A DNA stretch of 64,000 nucleotides from positions 81,178,920 through 81,242,919 of the forward strand of contig NC_054702.1 of the NCBI RefSeq assembly GCF_016097555.1, read 5' to 3'. The translations under genes and the position numbers were made by a program. The notes under the pieces are model-generated. The model had not been told where the DNA came from. It searched no databases and saw only the letters and a program-made list of their open reading frames with translations. Of the stretch, positions 34,123 through 44,974 are shown piece by piece (positions within the stretch are counted from its first letter, which is position 1; each line of letters opens with the position of its first letter). Source of the DNA: Gigantopelta aegis (Eukaryota; Mollusca; Gastropoda; Neomphalida; Peltospiridae).

Positions 34123-35369
34123 ATGAAACACGACCCACATAGGTAAATTCTGAACTGCCTGATAGCCCAAACTACAGCCCAGAATTCTTTATCATATGTA
34201 CTCCGTTTCTTTTCGGTATTTGATAAAACTCTACTAGCATAGGCTATCACCCTCCTGAATCTGAGCAAGTGCCGCACCAACTGCAACATTTGATGCATCA
34301 GTATACAAAATGAAAGGTTTCTCAAAATGGGGATACACAACAATGGGATGAGACACCAAAGCAGTATGAAGATGTTGCCTGTTCACAACGATCAGACCAG
34401 TGAAAAGACTTATCTTTCTGGGTAAGCTCATATAACGGAGACGCAATATCAGCAAAGTTCTTTATAAAACGTCTGTAATATGATGCCAGACCGAGAAAAC
34501 TCAAAACGGCTTTGACCGATTCCGGTCTGGAACAGTTGACCACCTTTTCAACATTGATAGGATCTGGTTCTATTCCTTTACCCGATACCCTGTGGCCCAA
34601 AAATGTAAACTTCCTGTCTAAAAAGATGGCATTTACCAGGCTTTACTTTGAGACCAGCAATCCGAAGACACTGCAACACTTCCTTCAAAACTACCAGATG
34701 CTTCTCAAAAGTGGAAATGAAAATAATGATATCATCCAAGTACACCAAACAGGATTTGCAATCTATTCCAGCGAGAACCAGTTCCATTAACCTCTGAAAA
34801 GTAGCTGGAGCATTAGTGAGACCAAACGGCATAACTTTATTTAAACTGATACAATCCATAGCCTGTGGTGAATGCAGTTTTTTCCCTATCCTTCGGATCT
34901 ACCTCCTCTTGTCAATACCCACTAGTCAAAGCTAACGTACTAAACGAAGATGACCCTGATAATGCATCAATACAATCATCTATCCTAGGAAGTGGGTGTG
35001 CATCCTTTTTTTTGTACAGGAATTAACACGTTTGAAATCAACACAAAATCTGTGTGTCCCATCCTTCTTTATTACCACACAAATTGGTGAACTCCAAGGA
35101 CTAGTACTCTCCTCAATAACATCATTGGCTAACATCTTATCAACCTGTTTATCAACTTCAGAACGTAAATGTATTGGAATGCGTCTGGCAGATTGTTTAA
35201 TAGGCCGAGCATGCAACAGATGTACGACTCGCCTTCGTTCACCTAAAAATAACTTAGTATCATTCAGATCAAAACTAAAGTTACCTGATTCTTGCTTTGC
35301 CCCAAAATTCTGATGTACAGAAACATTGGTGATGAAACTGTTGGTGATATTGCAGGTGACAATGTACAT
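34123..35369 (-). pseudogene. Gypsy-type pol remnant: RT and RNase H, broken
   Basis: Read on the minus strand from 35369: IPIHLRSEVDKQVDKMLAND and SPWSSPICVVIKKDGTHRFC (RT fingers), a gap with frame changes near 34880-34990, then MPFGLTNAPATFQRLMELVL and the catalytic YLDD motif in SCLVYLDDIIIFIS (34859-34578), then SFLGLASYYRRFIKNFA (RT end) and RNase H pieces LYTDASNVAVGAAL and AYASRVLSNTEKKRSTYDKE down to 34130. The order is normal for Ty3/Gypsy. The 3' side is cut by the LINE tail at 34122. No integrase is attached. Different in sequence from the element at 53.5-58.6 kb. Confidence 0.87.
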
Positions 35370-35815
35370 GGCGATGAACTTGTTGATGACTGGAGGCCTA
35401 GACGTACTCGTGTTGGTCGGGACGTTAGGAGGCCAACACGTTTTAAAGATTATTGTATTGATTAATTTACAGTACTTAACTTATTTGGTATATGTATTGT
35501 ATATAGATGTAAATATTTATGTTGGTGACATGAGGTTACCTATTCAGTTTAAATGTTATTTCAATAACACGACACGAGGACGTGTTCTATTTTATGGGGG
35601 GGGGGGGGCTTTAATGTAATATGCGCATATATTATTATGTGTACGATATGAATTATCCTACCAATGTAACAGGCGCATATATTGTTATATGTACGGTATA
35701 AATTATCGCACGTGGTACGGATGTGAGGATGCACGAGATTCTGGTGAGGGTAGACATGTTATAAAGGATTGAACAAGGAGAGAGGGTTTGGATGAGAGCG
35801 AACTAAAAACTGTAC
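35370..35815 (+). pseudogene. Possible LTR-element 3' end (pol tail, PPT, LTR start)
   Basis: On the plus strand a short frame ends VGRDVRRPTRFKDYCID, like the Arg/Pro-rich end of some Gypsy pol proteins. About 100 bp further a T/G-rich tract ending in a G run (35597-35608) could be a polypurine tract, followed by sequence with a repeated GCGCATATATT(A/G)TTAT motif at 35625 and 35670. Weak evidence; no second LTR is seen. Confidence 0.35.
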
Positions 35816-36019
35816 CACTATGTACATTTTCACACTTTGTTAAGAGAAACGTCATATCCTTAAGGTAATCATGTTCTATCTGCGTTCTAAAGGTGTCAGA
35901 ATATGACCAAAGTAGCCGAATATTAATCAATGTGCTGTAGTCGTGTCGTTAAACAAAACAAACTTTAGCTTTCTAAAGTTTACTTCTTTAAATAGAAAAA
36001 CTCAAACAAAACAACGAAT

Positions 36020-36101
36020 TGAATAGAACGGATGCTTTAATAACAATAAAACCCCAGCACTAATGGACAGATGATTTCACCAACCAAAAGCATGCCAGCC
36101 T
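36020..36101 (-). other. Gene C exon 3 (stop codon end and 3'UTR)
   Basis: The minus-strand acceptor TTTGTACTTTCAG ends at 36102; the exon starts AGGCTGGCATGC, completing a TAG stop. It matches gene B exon 3. ATTAAA is at about 36042-36037. Confidence 0.7.
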
Positions 36102-36402
36102 CTGAAAGTACAAATAAAACATTCATATAATTATTGGTATTTACGACTCTGACACAACCGTCAACTGCAGAAGATACATTGATATTAATATAAACACTTT
36201 TAGGCATATTAGTCGGTTAGGGATCTTTGTATTGCATTACACTGCAGTATTCGGAAGTGGTTGCAGTAGCAGAAGTAGTAGCTCGAGTCATGTCTAGCCC
36301 TCCCCCTGTTGATATATTGTAGTGGAGGGCTAGAGGAAACTCTATGTAATACTTTGGTAATCGTCGACAACCAAATGACATTTGTCATCATCAATCATGA
36401 TG

Positions 36403-36553
36403 TTGACTTGTGTTTCTGACTCTGCACCTCCATACTTATTGTGCCCAGTTTTTGGCTTAAATGCAGCATATTGAAATTCTTCTCAGAATCATGATTAAAA
36501 TTTCAAAACTGGATGCACTTGTTATGTTTTCTTACTGTCAAAGATGTATTAAG
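36403..36553 (+). repeat. Left copy of a ~150-bp direct repeat around Tc1-like B
   Basis: TGTTGACTTGTGTTTCTGAC to CTTACTGTCAAAGATGTATT matches 37771-37921 in the same orientation with few changes. It probably is the 3' end of a second Tc1-like copy, or a duplication. Confidence 0.85.
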
Positions 36554-36832
36554 TTTTTTACATTAATTAATTATATAATGAACAAGTCCATATCAACACA
36601 TATACACAAAGAAAAAGGTTATGCACCCCTAGATAGTACTGAAAATTACGTGACGAATATGTCAAGAATGGTGTTCCATCGAAATAATAGGAGAGTACAA
36701 TAACTGTGACGTCCCACACCAGAATGACATGCACGTGCATCATGCCACCCATGCTTTGCTCAAAATGCAGTATCAATACACTGCAATTGTTGACATTTGA
36801 CGTCACTGTCTTGCATTGTTGAAGTTTAATCG

Positions 36833-37749
36833 TTGAATATGGCACGTCGACGGTTATCAGAGGCTCAAAGATGGCGTATTATTGGTATGCATGCGACCGG
36901 CATGACCTTCAAAAGTATAGGACGTCAACTGGGGTATCATTACACCGTAAGCAGCAGACTGATACGAAAGCACGGGCATACCAATGCTGTAAAGGATCTC
37001 CCACGGTCAGGTGACCGCGCATAACGTCACAGCGCGAGGACAGCGCCCTGCTTCGGCTCGTACGTCGTCAACCATATGCTACGTCTCCTGTTCTGAAGAG
37101 TCAATGGTTACCCAATAGACGGATGTCAGCCAGAACAGTGAGGAATCGTCTGAAATTTGAGGGATTGAAGGCCAGAAGGGTCATCAAGCGTCCCTTTCAT
37201 GCTGATCATCATGAGAGACGCCGTTTAGCTTGGCGTTTGGCCCGGAGAGGTTGGAATCTGAGGTCCTGGCATACAAATGCTGCCTACACACCCAGGAACA
37301 TACGACCTACGACCCCGTGTGGTGGAGGTTCAGTAATGGTTTGGTGTTGCCTGTTACATGATTGTAAGCTGGATCTTGTCGCCATCCAAGGCAACATCAG
37401 TGGTGATCGGTACATTCGTAACTTCTAGCAACCAGTTGTTGTGCCGCATTTTGACAACCATCCACTCGCCACCAGACCTCTGTACATGGATGACAACGCT
37501 AGGCCACATTGTTCCCGAGCAGTAACAGCTTTACTCCAAACTGAAGCTGTGACGACCCTGCCCTGGCCGGCAATGAGTCCTGGCCTAAACCCACTAGAGC
37601 ATGTTTGGGGCATCTTGGGGCGTCGAGTACAGGTACTGACCACACCTGTACAGACTCTGGCACAATTTGAGGCAGCTCTTCGTCGAGAATGGCATCAGTT
37701 GCCCATGCAGCAGATCAGACGACTTACTGGAGGGATGAGACGATATTGA
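36833..37749 (+). pseudogene. Tc1-like transposase B, first catalytic Asp deleted
   Basis: Three frames: 36833-37024 (helix-turn-helix, LSEAQRWRIIGMHATGMTFK), 37123-37428 (SARTVRNRLKFEGLKARRV, then VMVWCCLLHD) and 37441-37749 (second Asp in YMDDNARPHCSRAV, Glu in GLNPLEHVWGILGRRV). The segment that should hold the first Asp (a TDESRF-type motif) is missing between RRGWNLRSWH and TNAAYTPRN, so this copy could not be active. Frame changes occur near 37024-37120 and at 37428 (TAG). It lies in the long intron of gene C and is absent from the mirror intron of gene B. Confidence 0.87.
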
Positions 37750-37770
37750 TGATTTGTGTCATGAATGTCA

Positions 37771-37921
37771 TCTGTTGACTTGTGTTTCTGACTCTGCACC
37801 TCCATACTTATTGTGCCTCAGGTTTTGGCTCAAATGCAGCATATTGGAATTCTTCTCAGAATCATGATTAAAATTTCAAAACTGGATGCACTTGTTATGT
37901 TTTCTTACTGTCAAAGATGTA
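37771..37921 (+). repeat. Right copy of the ~150-bp direct repeat
   Basis: See the left copy at 36403-36553. It directly follows the transposase end. Confidence 0.85.
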
Positions 37922-38237
37922 TTCATGCAAAACATTTGTTTTTCCGAGGTTATGTTATCAGGCTTTCAACACCAAACCTCGTAAGACAAGTCATTGTGAA
38001 AAATACAGGGGATGCTTAACTTGTTACTTTGTGTATACGTTTTACCTTACAAAATTTAATTACTGATGTTTGTACATACCTGTATAACATGAAGAAAAAA
38101 AAGATTTTATGTGTGACATGATAAATAAATAAATAATGAAAAGCAAAATTAGAAAACTCAATAAAAATAAAACATTTGCAAACTAAAACCAACCCTTAAA
38201 ATTACAAAAGGTACTAGGAAATAACATCCGAAAATTA

Positions 38238-38555
38238 AGTTTGTTTTGTTTAACAACACCAGTAGACCACATTGATTTATTAATCATATGCTATTGGATG
38301 TCAAACATATTTCATTGTAACGGTCATAGAGAGGAAACCGCTACATTTTTTCATTAGTAGCAAGTGATCTTTTATTATATGATCGATCCAATAGACATAA
38401 TAGTCCATACCACGGCCTTTGATATACTAGTCGTGATACACTGACTGGAACGAGAAATAGCCCAATGGACCCACCGACGGGGATCGATCCTATACCGACT
38501 GCGCATCAGGCGTGCGCTTTACCACTGGGTTATGTCCCGTCCTCCGAAAAATTAA
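38238..38555 (-). mobile_element. SINE family A, minus strand
   Basis: Runs from tail (TTTGTTTTGTTTAACAACACC) to head (GCTTTACCACTGGGTTATGTCCCG), flanked by AAAATTAA on both sides. It lies in gene C's intron only. Confidence 0.88.
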
Positions 38556-38589
38556 AATCATTCTGGGAACCATCATAAAGAAGAAGGTT

Positions 38590-38862
38590 AAAGAACAAAG
38601 AAGAGAAAGGATGATTTATTTAGTCTTTATCCTACGCAGCACTTTATATGTGAATAAAATAAATAAAACAGATTTCCATTGACAAATATTATTATGGTAT
38701 ATATTTTTTCTTAGCAATTTATTAGTTTTTTTTTTTTTAATATCAGCAATGACGTCCAAATTTCAATGAATTTATGATCACGATTTTATTTTTTTAAATG
38801 CATTTTTCTATTACAAATTGTTTTTAAGCTTACTTATATGATACACAAGAAACGTTCACCAT
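38590..38862 (-). repeat. Second, partial copy of exon 1/intron 1 inside gene C intron 2
   Basis: Aligns with 39720-39965, the 3' part of exon 1 and the start of intron 1 of gene C. It includes ATGATACACAAGAAACGTTCAC next to a decayed donor. The junction falls in a GTGAAC(G) motif shared by exon 1 and by the intron just after exon 2 (GCGCAAATGGTGAAC). It looks like a leftover first exon of an extra gene copy. Confidence 0.78.
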
Positions 38863-38917
38863 TTGCGCGTACTGTAAATTCGTGTATAATTAAAAACAAA
38901 ACGAAAACATTACTCAC

Positions 38918-39209
38918 ATTTTCCATAAATTCCGATTCCATGTCCGAAGCCGTGTCCAATGCCGTATCCTCCGTACATTCCAATCCCGTGACCAAATCCT
39001 CCGTATCCGAATCCTCCGTATCCCAGACCAAAACCTCCATACATACCATGTCCGTATCCCATACCATGTCCGTATCCCATACCAATACCGTATCCGTATA
39101 CCATACCAATACCGTAATGGACAGGAATGCCGTATCCGTATCCGTAGAATGGATTGGCGGCGGCAATAGCCAGACAGGCAACAAGAGCGATGATAACGGC
39201 TTTCATCAT
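38918..39209 (-). CDS. Gene C: secreted Gly/Tyr/His-rich peptide, coding exon
   Basis: ATG at 39209, acceptor CAG at 39221-39219, donor GTGAGT from 38917. The product is 97 residues: the same signal peptide as gene B (MMKAVIIALVACLAIAAA), then NPFYGYGYGIPVHYGIGMVY and a repeat region with one extra GYGHGM unit compared with gene B, ending GIYGK. Splicing to exon 3 at 36101 makes the stop T|AG. The second intron is about 2.8 kb because it took in a Tc1-like element and a SINE. Transcription is towards gene B, and away from gene D. Confidence 0.82.
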
Positions 39210-39941
39210 TTTGAAAATCTGAAAAAAGTAATTGTGTTACATCCATTAGCAATTTGTTTTCGTTCATTCTTTTTGAAATTAGTGAGACAAAATGGGGGGT
39301 GTTTTTTTGATGATTACATGGTTAAACCACATTAAGTTAATTAAACATGAATACATGCTACATATTTATTTCGATTTTAAAAATGTGTTATTGTCCCCCA
39401 TTAATTAATTATATAATGAACATGTCCATATCGACAGATATAGATAAAACAGACGTTTTATGTCATACATATATTTACCCAATGTATGTACATGCATGTA
39501 CAATATGAACATAAATAAGCTTTTATGTGGTACATGGTAGATAAATAAATAAATAAATAATGAAAACCAAAAATAGAAAATTCAATAAACATAAAACATC
39601 TACAATAAAACTAACAACAACTTTAAAAAAACATAAAGATAAAAAAGTAATATCGGGAAAATAGGCCACTCTGGTTACCAGCATGAAGAGGAAGGCTACA
39701 GAAAGACGGGAAACTAAGTACTTAATGAAGAGAAAAGATTAGTTAGCGTTTATCCTACTCAGTACATTGTACGTAAATAAAACGTAACTTCCATTTACAA
39801 ATATTATTATGGTATATATTGTGTCTTAGCAAATGCTCTTTTTTTTAAATATCAGCAATGAAGTCCAATTTTTAATGACTTTGTTATGATCACGATTTAA
39901 AAAAAAAACTAATGCATTTTTCTATTACAAATTATACTTAC

Positions 39942-39988
39942 GTGATACACAGGAAACGTTCACGGGATTAGAACTATACGAGTGATAC
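39942..39988 (-). other. Gene C exon 1 (5'UTR)
   Basis: Predicted non-coding exon ending CCTGTGTATCAC before the donor GTAAGTATAAT (from 39941 on the minus strand), identical to gene B's exon end. Confidence 0.6.
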
Positions 39989-40011
39989 ATGTTCACAGTT
40001 CGGTGGACGTC

Positions 40012-40018
40012 TTATATA
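40012..40018 (-). promoter_or_regulatory. Gene C TATA box
   Basis: TATATAA on the minus strand, about 30 bp before the predicted start of exon 1, in a block conserved with the gene B promoter (CCATCCCATTAGAGACCGAG upstream in both). Confidence 0.65.
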
Positions 40019-40564
40019 CGAAATAAATGACATTTCTGTTAATACCCTCGGTCTCTAATGGGATGGCCTGTTACACACTAATCGATGGCTTATATAATAT
40101 TTTGTCAAATTTGAATTATTGCAATCATGATACAAAAACGTGATCCGACACTATTTTGTAGCAAATTCCATAACTATTTAAGGGACGGAATTTATACAGA
40201 CATCACTCTTACATTTGTAACTTTACACAGAGAACGTCCTTCGCAACACACGTAAGTACATTTCACTCATAAATATAGAAATACCGTCATTCAAACATGG
40301 ATAAGCTAAACACAGGTGAATTGAAAAGTTATTCTTTAATCAGTTTTGAGACAAAGTCAGCATAGTTTTCAGATCACATAATGGCATCTGTGATGGCTTC
40401 ACTTATGGCTTCACTTATACCTACGTGACATTACAAAATTTAATACTAAAATAAACTAATTTAATTAAGAAAAAATTAACATCCGCGTTTCTTTCAGCTG
40501 TTGCCCAGTATATGATATTATCATTATATTATTCTACAATATCTTATTATCTCCTGTAAAACCA

Positions 40565-40953
40565 CCGGCCTCGGTGGCGTCGTGGTTAGGCCACCGGTCT
40601 ACAGGATGGTAGGTACTGGGTTCGGATCCCAGTCGAGGCATGGGATTTTTAATCCAGATACCGACTCCAAACCCTGAGTGAGTGCTACGCAGGGCTCAGT
40701 GGGTAGGTGTATACCACTTGCACCGACCAGTGATCCATAACTGGTTCAACAAAGGCCATGGTTTGTGCTATCCTGCTTGTGGGAAGCGCAAATAAAAGAT
40801 CCCTTGCTGCTAATCGGAAAGAGTAGCCCATGTAGTGGCGACAGCGGGTTTCCTCTCAAAATCTATGTGGTCCTTAACCATATGTCTGACGCCATATAAC
40901 CGTAAATAAAATGTGTTGATTGCGTCGTTAAATAAAACATTTCTTTCTTTCTT
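40565..40953 (+). mobile_element. SINE family B with alternative tail
   Basis: Head as at 10790, but the tail is GTCTGACGCCATATAACCGT to AAATAAAACATTTC rather than the CCAATAGCCGATG tail. The direct repeat TCTCCTGTAAAACCA flanks it (40550-40564 and 40954-40968). Confidence 0.93.
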
Positions 40954-40968
40954 TCTCCTGTAAAACCA

Positions 40969-41760
40969 GTCTTGTTACTGAAAACTATTGTTATTGTGTG
41001 TTCTTCATATGCCGTTGTATAATGACCCTGAGCGTTATAAAGTTCTGTCCTGTTATGTTCTATTTTGTTCTGTTCTGCCAATTAGTAATACAATTAGTTA
41101 CAGACATGCATCAGCCATTCTATTGTTTAATATTGTCGTTTTCAGAATGATAGACCCTACGGATTTCTCTAAATTCACCTTTAATAGTTATTCAATATGT
41201 TATTAGTACGCTTGGAACGAACTCCCAGGAGGTTTGGTATAATTTTGTTTTAATCATATAAAATAAAGTATAGATACACAACTTTAAGTGATTTACTAGC
41301 TTAAAGGGTTTATTTATTATACTGCTATATTATGACAAAGCCAACCCAATACGTAGGTGAATGTAAAGTACACTGTTGATAAACCTTATCAGCCGACAAC
41401 AACGCTAGGGATTATTTATTTATTTATTTATCTTTATTATTAATTTTTATTCAGTTTGTTTATTATTATTATTATGATTATTATTAACATTGTATTATTA
41501 TTACTTTTTTAAATCATTATTATTATTTTGTTATCATTATAAAAAATTGTTTAACTATTATTATTGTTTTATATATGTGTTTATTTTACTTCTTTCTATT
41601 ATTTATTCTTTCCCTTTTGTCGTAACGAGTGTATTACTGTCATATAACATATCATTTGTATTCTTGTATATTGTGTATCCTATAACATTATGTAAGGTAA
41701 GTGATACCAAAGCCCATAACCCTGGCATTACCATATTTCTTTTCTGAGGATAATAAGCTT
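40969..41760. other. Spacer, partly mirrored in the left arm
   Basis: 41090-41300 matches 22230-22430 inverted. 41400-41600 is a low-complexity TTAT-rich tract. No gene is seen. Confidence 0.55.
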
Positions 41761-41765
41761 TTTAA

Positions 41766-42143
41766 AGCTACATGCCCGAGTTTGCTGCATTGTAAGATGT
41801 TTCCGACTAATAAAATATTTCTACGATTAAACTTACATATTAAACATATTTTCTTGTTTAGAATATCAGTGTCTATATATTCAATGTGTTTCTGGTCGTC
41901 TTAATATTTGTAAGAAGGCCAAACTGGATTTTGTCTTCAAATAATTTCGTACGTATGAAAAAACTATATTTTCGGAAATAAAATTTTAACGTACTACAAA
42001 TATTGGAATGATCAGAAACACGTTTAATATACAGCCACTAATAGTTTATGCAGAAAACTAAATTTAATATGTAATTGCAATCGTTAAAAAGTCTCTGTTA
42101 GTCGATAACATCTTAAAAATTGAAGCAAACTCCGGAATGTCCC

Positions 42144-42144
<1 letters not shown>
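41766..42144. mobile_element. Palindromic MITE with TTAA target duplication, copy 2
   Basis: Same family as 27487-27866, in the reverse sense, with TTAA at 41762-41765 and 42145-42148. Left end is mutated (AGCTACATGCCCGAG). Position differs from copy 1 relative to the duplication, so the two inserted independently. Confidence 0.85.
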
Positions 42145-42174
<30 letters not shown>

Positions 42175-42235
42175 AAAAAAAAAGTTATATTTATTTATTT
42201 TTATTATTATTTTATTTAAATTGAAGTTATTCAGT

Positions 42236-42300
<65 letters not shown>
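42236..42300. repeat. (GT)n microsatellite
   Basis: About 64 bp of GT upstream of gene D; the mirror position in the left arm (22120-22150) holds only a short CA run. Confidence 0.97.
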
Positions 42301-42301
<1 letters not shown>

Positions 42302-42663
42302 GGGGATATGTTTTCAGTTATAAACGAGGCGAATTATAGCACGATTCAGAATACCCAGTGTGTGTCTGCGCCATTCAAACGTTTACTACGGTTAACGGTT
42401 ACCTTCTACGGTGATTCGTAGTCATACGAAAGGCCTTTGTATCGATGTTCAACAAAACAAGCTTTACCAGGCTTCGGACTCAACCACTGGACTGAAGGTC
42501 ATTTACACTTTGGCCGTAATTCAACGGCATATTAGGTACATTTTATGCAAATGACACCCCCAAAGACAAATAAAAAAAAATATAGTTGAAATAACACTTT
42601 AGATAATGGACCATATATGGAATCATCTGACGTTTGGGGTTTTTTTTTCTTCAGATTTTCAAA

Positions 42664-42982
42664 ATGATAAAAGCCGTTATCATCGCTCTTGTTGCCTGTC
42701 TGGCTATTGCCGCCGCCAATCCATTCTACGGATACGGATACGGCATTCCTGTCCATTACGGTATTGGTATCGGGTACGGACATGGTATGGGATACGGATA
42801 CGGTATTGGTATGGGATACGGACATGGTATGGGATACGGACATGGTATGGGATACGGACATGGTATGTATGGAGGTTTCGGTCTGGGATTCGGATACGGA
42901 GGATTCGGTCACGGGATTGGAATGTACGGAGGATACGGCATTGGACACGGCTTCGGACATGGAATCGGAATGTATGGCAAAT
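42664..42982 (+). CDS. Gene D: secreted Gly/Tyr/His-rich peptide, coding exon
   Basis: ATG at 42664 follows the acceptor TTTTTCTTCAG (ends 42654). The 106-residue precursor has signal peptide MIKAVIIALVACLAIAAA and a mature peptide with the longest repeat region of the four: four GYGHGM units plus one GYGYGIGM. It ends GMYGK. The exon ends at T42982 before GTGAGT, and exon 3 at 44787 begins AA, so the stop is T|AA. Unspliced, the frame would run on for 86 more codons with no family resemblance. Gene D mirrors gene A and diverges from gene C. Confidence 0.82.
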
Positions 42983-43371
42983 GTGAGTACTGTTTTTGCC
43001 GATACACCAGTTTACAATTAGTCCACGTATGTAACGCGCAAATGGTGTACCTGTATTTTCCATATATCCGTTTAAACTTGGAAGACCTTAGAAAACTAAT
43101 TATTAAGGGGCGTTCTCACTATGCGATTAGTCGTACCAACTTGTTGCATGCTATCGAATCGTACTGTGGCAAGGTAATCGAAAAATTGTGTAGTGTTTGG
43201 TTTGTATTATGACTAATACACTTGTTAAAGTTAGTTTAGAGTTAGATCCTTTATATACCAGCGAAAAGAGCATACTTTTATAGGCCTAGTCATCCACCAA
43301 TGTCATCAAAATGAACCGGGTGTGTATTGACTGAAGGTATCTCACCAGTATTGACTACACATTGGAAAGAA

Positions 43372-43560
43372 AGAAATGCTTTCATTAACGATGCACTGAA
43401 CACATTTTATTACGGCTATATGGCGTCGGACATACCGGTATGGCTAAGGACCACACAGATAATAAGAAAGGAAATAGTCTGCCGCTACTCCGTGTGATAG
43501 TCTTTTGTTACACCAGTTGTTGAGCACTTTACCACTGGGCTACTTCTCACCCCTTAAACA
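43372..43560 (-). mobile_element. SINE fragment, mirror of 17848-18035
   Basis: Tail (GAAAGAAAGAAATGCTTTCAT, CACATTTTATTACGGCTATA) to a shortened body. Present in both arms, so older than the duplication. A 60-bp block after it (CTTAAACATTGGTGACAATA) is duplicated at 43553-43672. Confidence 0.7.
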
Positions 43561-43702
43561 TTGGTGACAATACAAACCTAAAGCTAAGTAGTTCTACTAT
43601 ATTATACGACCTTAAACATTGGTGACAATACAAACCTAAAGCTAAGTAGTTCTACTATATTATGCGACCTGACCAAAAACGAGCAGCCTTTATAACATAA
43701 TT

Positions 43703-43909
43703 TTGGCTAATGAAATTGATACCTCGACTTACGCAGCTTTAACAAACCAAACTCCTTTTCATGAGATAATATATGGGAGACAACTCTCGTTAAAACGTCA
43801 TCCAGAAAGTACGAACGTTGGTCTTCTGCAGCTAAACAGATTTGCATTTCTGTGTTTGATATGTCATAATCTTGAGGAAATGTTACCCTTTCAGCATCCC
43901 ATAATCTGA
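43703..43909 (+). pseudogene. Short integrase-like remnant in gene D intron
   Basis: Mirror of 17558-17758. Reads TPFHEIIYGRQLSLKRH. Both copies keep an open frame of about 66 codons despite scattered substitutions. The motif resembles a retroviral-type integrase end; host function is not excluded. Confidence 0.3.
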
Positions 43910-44562
43910 CTGATAATAAAATAAAGAAAGGGGGGGGGGGGGGGGGGGCACTTTTGCGTTTATACTTTATGGTATTGTTTATTCCGGCAGGTTTTGACTC
44001 GATACAATAGAATTTGTAGCTTACCGGACCGGAGATCAGCCAATTTCGACCCTGTTAGGTATAATAAGAACCAAGCGACTATTTAATAAAATACGATAAT
44101 TTTATAACAGATACAAAACGTTCATGTGAGACAAATATGTGATATAAGTTTATAGTTTTCAGTGAAAAGAAAGGAATATTTTAACGTGCAGACTTGTTTT
44201 TAAAGATGCTGTAGAAACTATCAATATCGCCGTCGTTGCAAATTGAAAGAAATGAAACATTCATGTTTTCAACAAGCATTCTGAGAGTGCTGCTAAAGTC
44301 ATACATGTTCCCTAACGGGCCCAACACATTTTCGTATCTCCCGAGTTCTAGGGCCATATCTCAGTGAAAAAGGGGTAAATCACCACGAAAGTCAAACCTG
44401 ATTTGTAACAGTATATAATCAATAAAAACAACAACAACAACAACAATATTTCAATATATTTAGGCATTGCGAAAACGAAAGTCCGAAAAACTACATGCTA
44501 CAGACTAATGGATGGTGACGAAACCTGTAGTTACCTCCGGTTGGAATGGTAGGGGGTTAATG

Positions 44563-44615
<53 letters not shown>

Positions 44616-44682
44616 TTGCTACTACTACTACTGCTACTACTACTACTACTCAAATATTTATTACTACTACTACTAAGATATT

Positions 44683-44719
<37 letters not shown>

Positions 44720-44720
44720 G
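44563..44720. repeat. (ACT)n microsatellite with interruptions
   Basis: Two blocks of ACT triplets around a short unique stretch, in the gene D intron. Confidence 0.95.
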
Positions 44721-44786
44721 CTACTGCTTCCAATAAAGTGTTCATGTTTATATAAATATAAACATGTTTTTGCTTTATGTTTTCAG

Positions 44787-44880
44787 AATATGGAAGCCTG
44801 CTGCAACACTCGAACTAATGGTCGTTGATGCAAATCTTTGGTGTAGTATTGTAAATAAATGAAGTGAGTCAATTGTATTC
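44787..44880 (+). other. Gene D exon 3 (stop codon end and 3'UTR)
   Basis: After GCTTTATGTTTTCAG the exon begins AATATGGAAGCCTGCTGC. The first two bases complete a TAA stop. AATAAA is at 44854-44859. It matches gene A exon 3. Confidence 0.72.
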
Positions 44881-44974
44881 ATTTGTGTTTGTTTCTTCTA
44901 TTTAAATTAAAGTAAAATATAGAAGGTTGATACATTTGAATCATGAGAAATGCAATCCTTGCAATTAAGACAAA

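Noticed and set aside
42982..43212. Read-through extension of gene D to 192 residues
   Set aside because: A consensus donor GTGAGT lies at the end of the repeat, the extension is not conserved in genes B and C, and a matching 3' exon exists.
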